Assembly: GCA_025964695.1 (NCBI GenBank) | Contig: JAOPYK010000140.1 | Span: 36,758 to 100,757, forward strand | Direction: 5' to 3' | Source: Streptosporangiaceae bacterium | GTDB taxonomy: Bacteria > Actinomycetota > Actinomycetes > Streptosporangiales > Streptosporangiaceae | Length of the DNA stretch: 64,000 nt | Translations under genes and position numbers: made by a program | The notes under the pieces: model-generated | What the model was told of the DNA's origin: nothing | The model's database searches: none | The model's input: the letters and a program-made list of their open reading frames with translations, nothing else | Shown: piece after piece, positions 1 to 8,653 of the stretch | Layout: every line of letters starts with the position of its first letter | Position numbering within the stretch: position 1 is the first letter of the stretch

Positions 1-647
1 CCGACTACCAGGCCGTGGTCGACATCTGCACCCGGGACGCCCAGCGCGAGCTGGCCACTCCGGGCCTGCTGGCGATCATGACCCCGATCGCGGTCGGCTT
101 CGCCCTCGGGTATGCGCCACTGGGCGCGTACCTGGCCGGAGCAATCGCGGCGGGCGCGCTGATGGCGGTGTTCCTGTCCAACTCCGGTGGGGCCTGGGAC
201 AACGCCAAGAAGCTCGTGGAGGAGGGCTACCTCGGCGGTAAGGGCTCCGAGGCGCACGCCGCCACGGTGATCGGCGACACGGTCGGCGACCCCTTCAAGG
301 ACACCGCCGGTCCGGCGATCAACCCGCTGATCAAGGTGATGAACCTGGTCGCCCTGCTCATCGCGCAGGCCGTCGTCACCTACGCGGACAACGTGCCGCT
401 GCGCGTCGGCGTGACCGTGGTGGCGGTCGGTGTGGTGGTCGGCTCGATCGTCATCTCCAAGCGCCGGGCCGGTTCGCTGGGGTCCGACGCCGGGGAGTCC
501 GCGGCCGCCGCGCCGCAGCACCCGGACGGCGCGACCAAGGAGGTCCCGGCGGCGACCGAGTCGCCCGCCGAGACGTCCGCCGCCGCGACGATCGGCGCCG
601 ATGCCGGCGAGTCCGGCCATGAGGCGAAGTCCGCCGGCAAGACCTGA
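1..647 (+). CDS. hppA: K(+)-/H(+)-translocating membrane pyrophosphatase, C-terminal part
   Basis: This is the 3' end of a proton-pumping membrane pyrophosphatase, which couples PPi hydrolysis to H+ export across the cytoplasmic membrane. The reading frame is open from base 3 and runs off the left edge, so the start is outside the window. The diagnostic family motifs GGAWDNAKK and [14 protein letters not shown] are intact, and both contribute pyrophosphate- and Mg-binding Asp/Lys residues. Several hydrophobic helices flank them. The residue that separates K+-dependent from K+-independent enzymes lies upstream and cannot be read. The last 55 or so residues form a low-complexity Ala/Glu/Ser tail after the final helix, which is not part of the family core. 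A strong hairpin terminator follows 34 bp after the stop. Confidence 0.95.
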   Translation, partial: DYQAVVDICTRDAQRELATPGLLAIMTPIAVGFALGYAPLGAYLAGAIAAGALMAVFLSNSGGAWDNAKKLVEEGYLGGKGSEAHAATVIGDTVGDPFKDTAGPAINPLIKVMNLVALLIAQAVVTYADNVPLRVGVTVVAVGVVVGSIVISKRRAGSLGSDAGESAAAAPQHPDGATKEVPAATESPAETSAAATIGADAGESGHEAKSAGKT

Positions 648-680
648 GGCGACGGAACCTGATGTACCGAGCGCGATGAA

Positions 681-721
681 CGCGAAGGAGCCGGTGGCCG
701 GTGGCCACCGGCTCCTTCGCG
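681..721. terminator. Rho-independent-type hairpin after hppA
   Basis: A perfect inverted repeat has 18-bp arms (682-699 and 703-720) around a 3-base loop, extended by one more pair. It sits between hppA and the next small gene. No clear T-tract follows, which is usual in high-GC actinobacteria. It most likely ends the hppA transcript. Confidence 0.8.
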
Positions 722-759
722 TCGGGTACGGTCGGACGACAGCGAGAGCCGAGGGGGAT

Positions 760-900
760 ATGGCGATGAGCGGCCAGAAGAAGCCGATGTCGGGAGCCAA
801 GGGTTTCACCATCATCGTCGGCGCGATGTTCGCCGTGATCATCGCCCTATGGGTGATCGGATATTTCCTGTCGCCGCACGGCCTCACCCCGCAGCCCTGA
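760..900 (+). CDS. small single-pass membrane protein (46 aa)
   Basis: This short gene encodes a 46-residue protein: a Lys/Gly/Ser-rich N-terminus, one hydrophobic helix (about residues 16-36, FTIIVGAMFAVIIALWVIGYF) and a short tail ending in TPQP. A GAGGGGG ribosome-binding sequence precedes the ATG at 760; a second in-frame ATG lies two codons later. It lies 4 bp ahead of the SixA-type phosphatase gene, so the two are probably co-transcribed. Its function is unknown. Codon composition matches the neighbours and the helix is convincing, so I take it as a real gene. Confidence 0.6.
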   Translation: MAMSGQKKPMSGAKGFTIIVGAMFAVIIALWVIGYFLSPHGLTPQP

Positions 901-904
901 TCCC

Positions 905-1375
905 ATGCCGACCCTGATCGTCCTGCGTCATGCCAAGGCCGAGCACACCCTCGGCCGGGCCGATCCCGACCGTTCCCTGACCGGCCGCGGTAGGCGTGAC
1001 GCCCGCGCCGCGGGCGACTGGTTGCGGGCCGACGGGCTGCGGCCCGACCAGGTGCTCTGCTCGACCGCCCAACGGACCCGGGAGACCCTCGAAGGCCTCG
1101 GCCTCGATGCCCCGGTGTCCTACGAGCCGGGGATCTACGACAACGACGTCGACACCTTGCTGGACCTGATCCGCCAGACCGGCGACGACGTACGGACCCT
1201 CTTGCTCGTCGGGCACAACCCGTCGTTCCATCAGCTCGTCCTCGATCTGAGCGGAACCGCCCCCGACACCTTCCCGACCTGCGCGCTCGCCGTGATCGAG
1301 CTGGACGACGGCTGGGCGGAGACCTGGCCCGGCGCCGGCCGCACCACGGCGCTCTGGACACCCGTGCGCGCCTGA
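905..1375 (+). CDS. SixA-type histidine phosphatase
   Basis: A 156-residue member of the histidine (phosphoglycerate mutase-like) phosphatase superfamily, matching the size of SixA phosphohistidine phosphatases. The N-terminal LRHAKAE motif holds the catalytic RHG-like Arg-His pair (R8, H9). LTGRGRRDA follows, and the second conserved histidine is in VGHNPSF. SixA in enterobacteria dephosphorylates phosphohistidine in HPt/PTS proteins. The actinobacterial substrate is not established, so only the phosphatase chemistry is safe. The gene starts 4 bp after the small membrane-protein gene. Confidence 0.85.
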   Translation: MPTLIVLRHAKAEHTLGRADPDRSLTGRGRRDARAAGDWLRADGLRPDQVLCSTAQRTRETLEGLGLDAPVSYEPGIYDNDVDTLLDLIRQTGDDVRTLLLVGHNPSFHQLVLDLSGTAPDTFPTCALAVIELDDGWAETWPGAGRTTALWTPVRA

Positions 1376-1424
1376 CGCGACGGCCCACGGCACTATCCTG
1401 GGCGGATCCGCGGCTGACCGGGGG

Positions 1425-3575
1425 GTGACCGCCGGGATGAAGGATTGGGGCTGGTCGCGGCTGCGCCAGGCGCTGATCGCGGTGGAGGGGCAGGCCGCAC
1501 CCGTGTACGGGCTGTGCGCGGCGTTCGCCATCGCCCTCCCCCTCCTGATCGGCGCGCAGCTGGGCCGGCCGTACGCCGGCCTGGTGGTCGCGCTGGGCGC
1601 CTATCTGGTCGCGGTCCGCTCCCCGCAGGGCACCTATGGGCAAAAGGGCCGGCAGCTCGCCGTCATCGTGACCGTCATCATGGTCGGTACGCTGATCGGC
1701 GGCCTGCTCAGCGGTCATCGTTGGATCATCGTGGCGGTTCTGCCGCTAGTCGTGATCTTCCAATCGGTCGTGTCCGGTGTGGGGCCGACCTTGGGACTCG
1801 CCACGATGACGGCCGCGATCAGGCCGAGCACCGAAAACGTCCTCCTCGACTGCGCCTACGAACTGGCCGGGGCCCTGTTCATGAGCGCGCTGGTGCTGGC
1901 ACCGTGGCCGGGCCGCCGGCTGCGTCCGCTCCTGGAGGCCCTGTCGGAGGCCGCGGCTGCCGTCGCCGAGACCCTGGAAGTGGTGACGGTGCCCGCCGGG
2001 GACCCCGAATGGGAGCGCCGCCGCCGTGCCGCCGCCGATGCGCTGACCCAGGCTCGCACCACGTACGGCCTCTACAACGCCGCCAGTGACGACGAACGGC
2101 CGGCCCGGCTCATCAAGGCACTGGTCAAGATCATGCACGAGACCGTCGCGCTCCGCGCCCTCCTCGAGGCGGGGACCTTCCGTCCGCTGCACGAGGGCGC
2201 CGAGGCGGAGACCACGGCGGCGATCTCCGAACTCGCGGCCCGGCTGCGGCTGCTCGCCGAGGCGATCCGCAGCCTGGCCGGCGGCGGCTGGAAGGAGACC
2301 GACCCGGCCGCCGCGCGCCGGCTGGGCGATCGGATCGAGGAGATCCGCCGGGCCGCCTTCGAAGGCCGTGAGGACCTGGTCGCCACGACGCTCGCCGCCC
2401 AGGTCTGGCGCACCGTACGCCGGATCGCCGCCACGATCGACTCGGCGGGCCGCACCGTGGCGGCCGGGATCACCGTCGGCATCTCGGCGCCCAGGTTGCC
2501 GGAGGCGCCGCGTCCCACCTCGCTGTGGAGCAGGTCGGTGGACGCCGTGACCAACAGGTCCACCGCCGTCCGCAACGCCTTCCGGGCGGGGGTGGCGGTG
2601 TTCGTGGCGACGGTGATCTGGGCCGCGTTCGACATTCCACGCGGGTACTGGTTGGTGATCTCGGTGTTCCTGTGCCTGCGTGCCACTTACAGCGAGACCG
2701 TCAACCGGGTCTTCCAGCGGATCGGCGGCACCGCTCTGGGCGGGGTGCTCGCCGCGGTACTGCTGGCGGTGGTGCGGGGTGAGACCGAGCTGGCCGTGGT
2801 CATCTTCTGCTGCGCTTTCATCGGCTTCACGCTCAGCCCGGTGAGCTATGTGTTCTGGTTGTGCTTCTGCACCCCACTGGTCATGATGCTCATCGACTTC
2901 GGTGCGTCCGTGCCCTGGGACCAGACCCTGGTACGGATCGGGCTCAACGTGGGGGGTGGGCTGATCGCCCTGGCGGCCGCCCGGCTGCTGTGGCCGTCCG
3001 CCGGCACTTTCCAGCTGCCGGCGGCGCTGGCGGACCTCTGCTCCAGCCTCGCCGAACTCGTCCGCGACGCCGCGGTCTCCGAGGACGTTCTCAACCGCCC
3101 GCTGATCCGTGCACGCGAGGCGGCGGACACCATCAGCGGCCTGATCGGCCGGATGGCCCAGGAGCCGTCCCCGGACACCGGCCTGATCGACTGCCTCCGC
3201 GACACGGTCGCGGTGGCCAACCGGATCCGCGACCGCGTGATCGCGGTCGCCGGCATGTCCCGGGCCGAGCAGGGGGGCATAGGGCCGGTCAGGTCCATCC
3301 TCCTGCAGGTCGCCGACCATCTCGACGAGGTCGCGGGTGCGCTGCGGGCGGGGGACACCGCCGTGCCCACCCTGGACATCGAGGATCTGCTGGCCGATCT
3401 GGACGACCATCTGGCCTCGCTGGCCAAGCGGCGCCGGGCCGAGGTCGCGGCGGGTACGACGCTGGAGGAGAGCACCCCGCTGCGCCGGGACCTGCGGAGC
3501 GTCGCGACCGTCCGATACACCCTGCGGAGTCTGTACGAGGACGTACGCGAACTCGACGCGGCGCTGTGCCGCTGA
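1425..3575 (+). CDS. FUSC-family (aromatic acid exporter-like) integral membrane protein
   Basis: A 716-residue membrane protein with the two-half FUSC layout. A block of hydrophobic helices at about residues 20-170 is followed by a long soluble helical region rich in Ala/Glu/Arg. A second membrane block lies at about 385-515, and a cytoplasmic C-terminal tail completes it. The family includes the fusaric-acid resistance and p-hydroxybenzoic acid efflux proteins. The substrate cannot be read from sequence. I use the GTG at 1425; an ATG four codons later (1437) is an alternative. No periplasmic adaptor gene is nearby, as expected for a Gram-positive. Confidence 0.8.
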   Translation: MTAGMKDWGWSRLRQALIAVEGQAAPVYGLCAAFAIALPLLIGAQLGRPYAGLVVALGAYLVAVRSPQGTYGQKGRQLAVIVTVIMVGTLIGGLLSGHRWIIVAVLPLVVIFQSVVSGVGPTLGLATMTAAIRPSTENVLLDCAYELAGALFMSALVLAPWPGRRLRPLLEALSEAAAAVAETLEVVTVPAGDPEWERRRRAAADALTQARTTYGLYNAASDDERPARLIKALVKIMHETVALRALLEAGTFRPLHEGAEAETTAAISELAARLRLLAEAIRSLAGGGWKETDPAAARRLGDRIEEIRRAAFEGREDLVATTLAAQVWRTVRRIAATIDSAGRTVAAGITVGISAPRLPEAPRPTSLWSRSVDAVTNRSTAVRNAFRAGVAVFVATVIWAAFDIPRGYWLVISVFLCLRATYSETVNRVFQRIGGTALGGVLAAVLLAVVRGETELAVVIFCCAFIGFTLSPVSYVFWLCFCTPLVMMLIDFGASVPWDQTLVRIGLNVGGGLIALAAARLLWPSAGTFQLPAALADLCSSLAELVRDAAVSEDVLNRPLIRAREAADTISGLIGRMAQEPSPDTGLIDCLRDTVAVANRIRDRVIAVAGMSRAEQGGIGPVRSILLQVADHLDEVAGALRAGDTAVPTLDIEDLLADLDDHLASLAKRRRAEVAAGTTLEESTPLRRDLRSVATVRYTLRSLYEDVRELDAALCR

Positions 3576-3595
3576 CCCGGCGTACGGGCCCTACG

Positions 3596-3694
3596 CGGTC
3601 ACCTGGGGGCTTACGGGGCTCACCCGGTGACCGGGGGCTACCGGAGCCTTACGTGAGGCTACGGGGGCTTAGGCGAAGCTACGGGGCCTTACGG
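3596..3694. repeat. degenerate short tandem repeats (CTACGGGGGCTTACG-like)
   Basis: Five or six imperfect copies of a roughly 15-20 bp unit, related to CTACGGGGGCTTACG, fill the space between the FUSC gene and the convergent ROK gene and reach its stop codon. The copies differ in length and sequence. This looks like slippage-type intergenic expansion; no function is evident. Confidence 0.5.
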
Positions 3695-4900
3695 GAGAGT
3701 GCGGGCGAGAACTTCCAGCGGGCTGGTGAGGACTTCGGAGAAGGCCAGTTCGGCGGCGCCCACGAGGGTGGCGTCGTCGCCCAGGCTGGGCGTGCGCAGC
3801 CGTACCTTTTCGCGGGAGACGGCCAGCACGTTGGTGGTCATGCGGCTGCGCACCTGAGCGGCGGAGCCGAGATAGATCTCACGCAGCATCCCACCGAAGA
3901 TCACCAGGCCGGGGTTGAAAACGTTCACCAGGTTGGCGACGCCGATGCCGAGCCAGTCGCCGACCCGGTGCAGGGCGTCCCGCGCGATGAAGTCTCCTCG
4001 GTCGGCCGCGTCCACGACGGCGCGCACCGCGTCCCGCCCGATGAACCCCGGTGTCTCGTCCCGGCCCGCGGCGGTGAGCAGTGCCCGTTCGCCGACCTCG
4101 GCCTCCAGGCATCCCCTCGACCCGCAGCCGCACAGGAGCCCGTCGGGGTTGACCACCATGTGGCCGACCTCGCCGCCGTAGCCGCCCTCACCACCCAGCA
4201 GCTTGCCGCCGACGATGATCCCGCCGCCGATGCCCACGTCACCGTGAAGGTAGATCAGGTTCTGGAAACCGATGCCGGCGCCCCGCTCGTGCTCGGCCAG
4301 TGCCCCGAGATTGCCGTCGTTGCCGACGGCCACCGGCAGTCCCATCCCCAGCGCGTCGCCGAGCACCTTGCCGAACGACTGGTTCACCCAGCCGATGTTC
4401 GGTCCGAACCGGATCACGCCGTCCGCCCGGCGGACCATGCCGCAGACGGCCGCGCCGACGCCCACGCACACCGTGTCGGAGGCCGCCTTACGGACCATCT
4501 GCCGGGCGAAGCCCGCGAGCACTTTCACCACGTCCTCGAGCTCGAATCCGTCCCGGGCCCGTACCGTCTCGCGGCGGTCCAGGATCACTCCGCCCAGCCC
4601 GATCCGCGCCGCCACCAGGCGGTCCACCCCGAGGTCGAAGGCCAGCACGTACACCCGGGTGGATTCGGGCCGGACGACCAGCGACGGTCGTCCGGCCTTG
4701 CCGGTCTCCTTGGGAAGCTCCTCGCGGACCAGCCCCGCCGCGGTCAGGTCCGCCGTCAGCGCCATGATGGTGCTGCGGTTGAGCCCCATCCGGTCGGCGA
4801 GCACCGCCCGCGAGGCCGGACCTCCCAGGTGGACGTGCCGCAACAAGGTGCCGAGGTTGTGCCGGCGGATTTCCTCCTGCGAGGGACCGGCTCTCATCAT
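3689..4900 (-). CDS. ROK-family transcriptional regulator (XylR-type)
   Basis: A 403-residue ROK repressor with an N-terminal winged helix-turn-helix (about residues 25-60, SRAVLADRMGLNRSTIMAL) and a C-terminal sugar-kinase-like domain. The ROK signature is present (GIGGGIIVGGKLLGGEGG), as is the zinc-binding CGCGSRGCLE motif. The start is the first of two adjacent ATGs at 4900, just after the permease stop; an upstream extension is open but unsupported. It is the last gene of the sugar ABC operon. By analogy with XylR it should bind the operon promoter and release it when the sugar binds. The sugar is inferred from the xylose-type transporter and not proven. Confidence 0.88.
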   Translation of the reverse strand: MMRAGPSQEEIRRHNLGTLLRHVHLGGPASRAVLADRMGLNRSTIMALTADLTAAGLVREELPKETGKAGRPSLVVRPESTRVYVLAFDLGVDRLVAARIGLGGVILDRRETVRARDGFELEDVVKVLAGFARQMVRKAASDTVCVGVGAAVCGMVRRADGVIRFGPNIGWVNQSFGKVLGDALGMGLPVAVGNDGNLGALAEHERGAGIGFQNLIYLHGDVGIGGGIIVGGKLLGGEGGYGGEVGHMVVNPDGLLCGCGSRGCLEAEVGERALLTAAGRDETPGFIGRDAVRAVVDAADRGDFIARDALHRVGDWLGIGVANLVNVFNPGLVIFGGMLREIYLGSAAQVRSRMTTNVLAVSREKVRLRTPSLGDDATLVGAAELAFSEVLTSPLEVLARTLP

Positions 4901-4931
4901 TCGGGAGACCCTGCTCTTGTCTCGTGGAAGG

Positions 4932-6182
4932 TCATCGGAGTCCAGTGGCCGCGGCACGCCTCCGGGACAGGGCGTCGACGCCGGCCGCCAGCAGCAGGAC
5001 GGATCCTGTGACAACGTATTTGACGCCCGCGCTGTAACCCATCAGGCCCATGCCGTTGTCGATCACGGCCACCACGGCGCCACCCAGGACGGCGTCGAGC
5101 ACCCGGCCCTTGCCGCCGAAGAGGCTGGTACCACCGATCACCGCGGCACCCACCGCGTAGAGCAGGACGTTGCTGCCGCCGGTGTTCGGGTCGACCGAGT
5201 TGGCGCGCGAGGCGGCGATGAGCCCGCCCACCGCCGCCATCGCCGAGCAGATGACGAACGCCGAGATCCGGATGGCGTCGACGTTGATACCCGCCCGCCG
5301 TGCGGCCTCCTTGTTGCCGCCGACCGCGTAGAGGTGCCTTCCGTAGGCCGTACGGTGCAGCACGAACGTCCACAGGATGAGCAGTACGCCGATGATCGGC
5401 ACCACGATGGGCACGCCCTTGAGCGAGACCACGATGGCGTTGCGGCTGCGCTCCAGGTTCAGCACGTAAACGGCGATCCCGCCGGCCACGGCGAGGGTGG
5501 CCACCCGCAGCGCGATGAGCGTCAGCGGGTCCGTGGTGAGTTCCCGGGCGGCCCGGCGCCGGGCCCGCACCAGCAGTATCGCCGCGTAGACCGCGATGCC
5601 CACCAGGAGCACGATCCAGCCGAGGATGGGCGTGACGTTCTTGTTGGCGATCGCCAGGACCGTCTTGTCCTGGATGGAGATGTTGGAGCCGTTGTTCATC
5701 AGCATCAGCACGACGCCCTGGAAGGCCAGGAAGGCCGCCAGGGTGACCACGAACGACGGAATGCCGATCTTCGCCACCAGCACGCCGAGCACCAGCCCGA
5801 TCAGCACACCGGTGAGCAGTGAGACGCCGAGCGCTCCGTACCACGGCCAGCCGTGATTGGTCAGCAGTACCGCGAGCACGGCGGCGCACACCCCGCTGGC
5901 GAAGCCCGCCGACAGGTCGATCTCGCCGAGCAGCAGGACGAAGACCAGCCCCATGGCGATGACCGTGACGGCGGCGCCCTGGGTGAGCAGGTTGGCGAAG
6001 TTGCCGGACGACAGGAAGACCGGCCGCAGGACCGAGAAGGTGGTGCAGAGCACGATGAGGCCGAGGATGGCGGGCAGCGCGCCGATGTCGCCGCCGCGGA
6101 CCCGATCCAGATAACCACGCACGTGGGAGGTCAGAGGCGGAGAGGCCACACCGGCCGAGCTCTTCGAGGTGGCAACACTCAT
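4932..6182 (-). CDS. xylH: xylose-type ABC transporter permease (XylH family)
   Basis: A 416-residue permease of the branched-chain/monosaccharide family (BPD_transp_2). It has about ten hydrophobic helices, the LLGEIDLSAG motif near residue 85 and a conserved cytoplasmic loop YAVGGNKEAARRAGIN (about 290-305). Its length and long central segment match XylH better than RbsC. The ATG at 6182 overlaps the ATPase stop by 4 bp (ATGA), so translation is coupled. It forms the membrane channel of the importer with the ATPase and lipoprotein upstream. Xylose specificity is inferred from family resemblance. Confidence 0.88.
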   Translation of the reverse strand: MSVATSKSSAGVASPPLTSHVRGYLDRVRGGDIGALPAILGLIVLCTTFSVLRPVFLSSGNFANLLTQGAAVTVIAMGLVFVLLLGEIDLSAGFASGVCAAVLAVLLTNHGWPWYGALGVSLLTGVLIGLVLGVLVAKIGIPSFVVTLAAFLAFQGVVLMLMNNGSNISIQDKTVLAIANKNVTPILGWIVLLVGIAVYAAILLVRARRRAARELTTDPLTLIALRVATLAVAGGIAVYVLNLERSRNAIVVSLKGVPIVVPIIGVLLILWTFVLHRTAYGRHLYAVGGNKEAARRAGINVDAIRISAFVICSAMAAVGGLIAASRANSVDPNTGGSNVLLYAVGAAVIGGTSLFGGKGRVLDAVLGGAVVAVIDNGMGLMGYSAGVKYVVTGSVLLLAAGVDALSRRRAAATGLR

Positions 6183-6955
6183 GGCTTGGCTCCGTTGCTG
6201 TTCGGGAGGCCCAGGTCTCCGCTGCGCCCAGCGGTGATCAACTCCACGATCTGGGCGTGAGTGACGTCCGAGGTCTTGACCTGAGCGGCCATCCGGCCGA
6301 GGTAGAGAGCGGCGATGCGGTCGGACACCGCGAACACGTCGTTGAGGTTGTGCGAGATCAGGATCACGGACAGGCCGTTGTCGGCCAGCCGCCGGACCAG
6401 TTCCAGCACCTGCGCGGTCTGGGCGACGCCGAGCGCGGCGGTCGGCTCGTCCAGCACCACCACCTTGCTGTTCCACAGCACGGCCTTGGCGATGGCGACC
6501 GTCTGCCGCTGGCCGCCGGACAGGCTCGACACCTGCTGGCGGATGGACTTCACTGTGCGCACCGAGAGCCCGTCGAGGGTCTTGGCCGCCATCTCCTCCA
6601 TCGACGCCTCGTCCAGGACCAGGCCGCTCTTACGCTCCCGCCCGAGGAACATGTTCTGCACGATGTCGAGGTTGTCGCAGAGCGCGAGGTCCTGATAGAC
6701 GATCTCGACGCCGAGCGCGGCGGCTTCCCGGGGGCTGTGCACGTGCACGGGATCGCCGTTGAAGAAGTACTCACCGGCGTCGATGGGGTAGATCCCGCCG
6801 ATGCACTTGACCAGCGTGGACTTGCCGGCGCCGTTGTCGCCGACCAGGGCGGTCACCTCCCCCGGATAAGCCGAGAGGGCGACATCGTGCAGGACCTGCA
6901 CCGGACCGAAGCTCTTGTCGATCCCGCGCAGTTCCAGGACGGGGGTCGCGGACAT
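6179..6955 (-). CDS. xylG: sugar ABC transporter ATP-binding protein (single domain)
   Basis: A 258-residue ATPase with Walker A GDNGAGKST, signature SLSGGQRQ and Walker B VVVLDEPTAALG. It energises sugar import with the adjacent permease. Classical XylG/RbsA proteins are about 500 residues with two fused cassettes; this one has a single cassette and must act as a homodimer. That is common in actinobacterial versions of this operon. The start is the ATG at 6955. A GTG at 7010 would add 18 low-complexity residues and lies within the intercistronic hairpin, so I reject it. Confidence 0.88.
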   Translation of the reverse strand: MSATPVLELRGIDKSFGPVQVLHDVALSAYPGEVTALVGDNGAGKSTLVKCIGGIYPIDAGEYFFNGDPVHVHSPREAAALGVEIVYQDLALCDNLDIVQNMFLGRERKSGLVLDEASMEEMAAKTLDGLSVRTVKSIRQQVSSLSGGQRQTVAIAKAVLWNSKVVVLDEPTAALGVAQTAQVLELVRRLADNGLSVILISHNLNDVFAVSDRIAALYLGRMAAQVKTSDVTHAQIVELITAGRSGDLGLPNSNGAKP

Positions 6956-6981
6956 GTCTGGAGGCTCCTCTGTTGGGGCCG

Positions 6982-7023
6982 AGGAGCCCGGCGGCGTGCT
7001 GGTGAGCACACTGCCGGGCTCCT
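6982..7023 (-). terminator. intercistronic stem-loop between binding-protein and ATPase genes
   Basis: Inverted repeat with 11-bp perfect arms (AGGAGCCCGGC at 6982-6992 and its complement at 7013-7023) in the 77-bp gap after the binding-protein stop. In many ABC operons such a hairpin partly stops transcription or protects the upstream mRNA end, so the binding protein is made in excess over membrane components. I infer the same role here. Confidence 0.65.
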
Positions 7024-7032
7024 ACGGTCGTG

Positions 7033-8133
7033 CTACTGGATCCCTGCCGCCGTGCACTTGGCGGCGAAGGCACCGGTGCAGAGCTCCGCCTTGGTGACGA
7101 AGCCGTCGGTGACGACGTCCTTGACGTTGTCCTTGTAGATGGCCTTCGGCTGCAGCAGCACCGACGGCACGTCCCGCTTGCCCTCGGGGTCGTTGGTCGT
7201 GCCGTTGGTCTCGCCCTTCTGGCCGTTGGCCAGGGAGATCGCCAGCTTGGAGGTCGCGTCGGCCTCCTGCTTGATCGCCTTGTAGACGGTCATGCACTGG
7301 TCGCCGGCGAGGATGTTCTGCAGGCCCTGCACGGTGGCGTCCTGGCCGGTGACCGGGACCTTGCCGTTGAGCTTCTGCTTCTTGAGCACGGAGATCGCGG
7401 CGTTGCCGAGGCCGTCGTTGGCGGCCAGCACCCCGGCGATCTTCGGCTGCTTGGTGAGCATCTGCTCGAAGATCGTGCCGCCCTGGACGTTGTCCCAGTC
7501 CGGAACGGACTGGTCCGGGCCCTTGACGTAGGCACCGGAGTCGTACTTCGGCTTCAGGACGCTGTCGTAGCCGCTCTTGAACAGCGTGGCGTTGTTGTCG
7601 GTCGGCGAGCCGTTGAGCTCCGCGACGACCGGCTTGGTGGCCTTGTTGTCGGTCAGGCACTTGGCCAGGCCCTCGCCCTGGAGCTTGCCGACCGCGGTGT
7701 TGTCGAAGCTCACGTAGTACTGGGCGCTGCCGCCGAGTGTGAGCCGGTCGTAGTCGATCGTCGCGACGCCCTGCGCCTTGGCCTTGTCCAGCACCGCCTT
7801 GCCCGAGCCGCTGTCCAGGTTGACGATCACGAGGACGGTCGCGCCGTTGGTGATCATCTGGTCGGCGATCGTCTGGAACGCGTTCTTGTCACCCTGAGCG
7901 TTCTGGATGTCGTACGCCACGCCGGCGGCCTTGAACGCCTCACCGAGGTACTTGCGGTCCGCGGTCTCCCAGCGGGCGGAGGACTTGCTGTCCGGCAGGA
8001 TCACGCCGATCTTGCCCTTTTTGGCCGCCGTGGTGCTTCCGGACTTCGTGCCACTGCCGGAGCCCCCGCAGGCAGTGAGGCCGACGAGCAGCGCCGCCGA
8101 AGCAGCGGTCAAGCTGAGGATCCCCTTGCGCAT
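7033..8133 (-). CDS. xylF: xylose-type sugar-binding lipoprotein (XylF family)
   Basis: A 366-residue periplasmic-binding-protein-like lipoprotein. The signal peptide ends in the lipobox LTAC with the acylated Cys at residue 22, followed by a Gly/Ser linker. The mature domain has the type-I sugar-binder pattern: KIGVILPDS at its start, SFDNTAVGKLQGEGL in the middle, LAANDGLGNAAI and VTGQDATVQGLQNI toward the end. This matches XylF-like proteins. Anchored on the outer face of the membrane, it captures sugar for the permease. It is the first gene of the operon, with a 520-bp untranslated region upstream. Confidence 0.88.
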   Translation of the reverse strand: MRKGILSLTAASAALLVGLTACGGSGSGTKSGSTTAAKKGKIGVILPDSKSSARWETADRKYLGEAFKAAGVAYDIQNAQGDKNAFQTIADQMITNGATVLVIVNLDSGSGKAVLDKAKAQGVATIDYDRLTLGGSAQYYVSFDNTAVGKLQGEGLAKCLTDNKATKPVVAELNGSPTDNNATLFKSGYDSVLKPKYDSGAYVKGPDQSVPDWDNVQGGTIFEQMLTKQPKIAGVLAANDGLGNAAISVLKKQKLNGKVPVTGQDATVQGLQNILAGDQCMTVYKAIKQEADATSKLAISLANGQKGETNGTTNDPEGKRDVPSVLLQPKAIYKDNVKDVVTDGFVTKAELCTGAFAAKCTAAGIQ

Positions 8134-8498
8134 GTGCAGGGTCCTTTCTGGGGTACGTACCGCGTAGCCGCGGTCGAGGGGGTCTTGGGATAGTGGTATG
8201 TGGCTCTCTGTAGCGGTTTGCCGGGTCTCGGCCGATCCGCCCGTTTGAATGTTGTGTCAGGGAACATATGACGAGGATCACCTGCGGCGCTAGGTGCTAC
8301 AGCCGGGTATTTGTTGGAAGAGATAACAATCAGACAACGCACCGGCAATACGGACGAAACAATCGAAGTGATCCGGACACGAAAGGTACCCGCAGGTCAG
8401 GGGCTTGTCAGACGTCGGGGGGCTGGTGAACGTCTCATCGGCGACCCCGCTCAGGCACAGGAAGGGTACGCAACGGCCGGTCCCCTTACGGCAATTCG
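8134..8498 (-). promoter_or_regulatory. upstream region of the sugar ABC operon, with candidate ROK operator at 8311-8329
   Basis: No gene is visible in this stretch. It is less GC-rich than its surroundings and should carry the leftward promoter of the sugar operon. A short inverted repeat TTGTT-9-AACAA at 8311-8329 resembles the AT-rich palindromes bound by ROK repressors. It lies about 180 bp from the start codon and its arms are only 5 bp, so the assignment is tentative. Confidence 0.3.
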
Positions 8499-8606
8499 GT
8501 CATGACGCCAGGGCGCGCCGCGCCGGGTTGGACCGTCATGACGCCTGGGCGCGCCGCGCCGATCGGGGGTCGGTCACGACGCCTGGATGCGCCGCGCCGG
8601 TTGGCC
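8499..8606. repeat. three imperfect 36-38 bp direct repeats
   Basis: Three successive units begin at 8499, 8535 and 8573. Each opens with GTCATGACGCC or GTCACGACGCC, continues with a GGGCGCGCCGCGCCG-like core and ends in a variable GC-rich stretch. Each unit also contains the palindromic core GGCGCGCC or a mutated form of it. They lie in non-coding DNA just downstream of serB. Function is unknown. Confidence 0.7.
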
Positions 8607-8653
8607 GGCTCAGCGGCGGCACTCCGCTCTGTGACCTGTGACGAGCGGGAGCC

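Noticed and set aside
5..640. Minus-strand frames over the hppA end
   Set aside because: They are shadows of the conserved pyrophosphatase frame.
2861..5011. A 716-codon frame across the FUSC and ROK genes
   Set aside because: It overlaps two recognised genes in the wrong frame; the translation is low complexity.
8499..8606. CRISPR array
   Set aside because: Only three imperfect units with no regular unique spacers and no cas genes; they are plain direct repeats.
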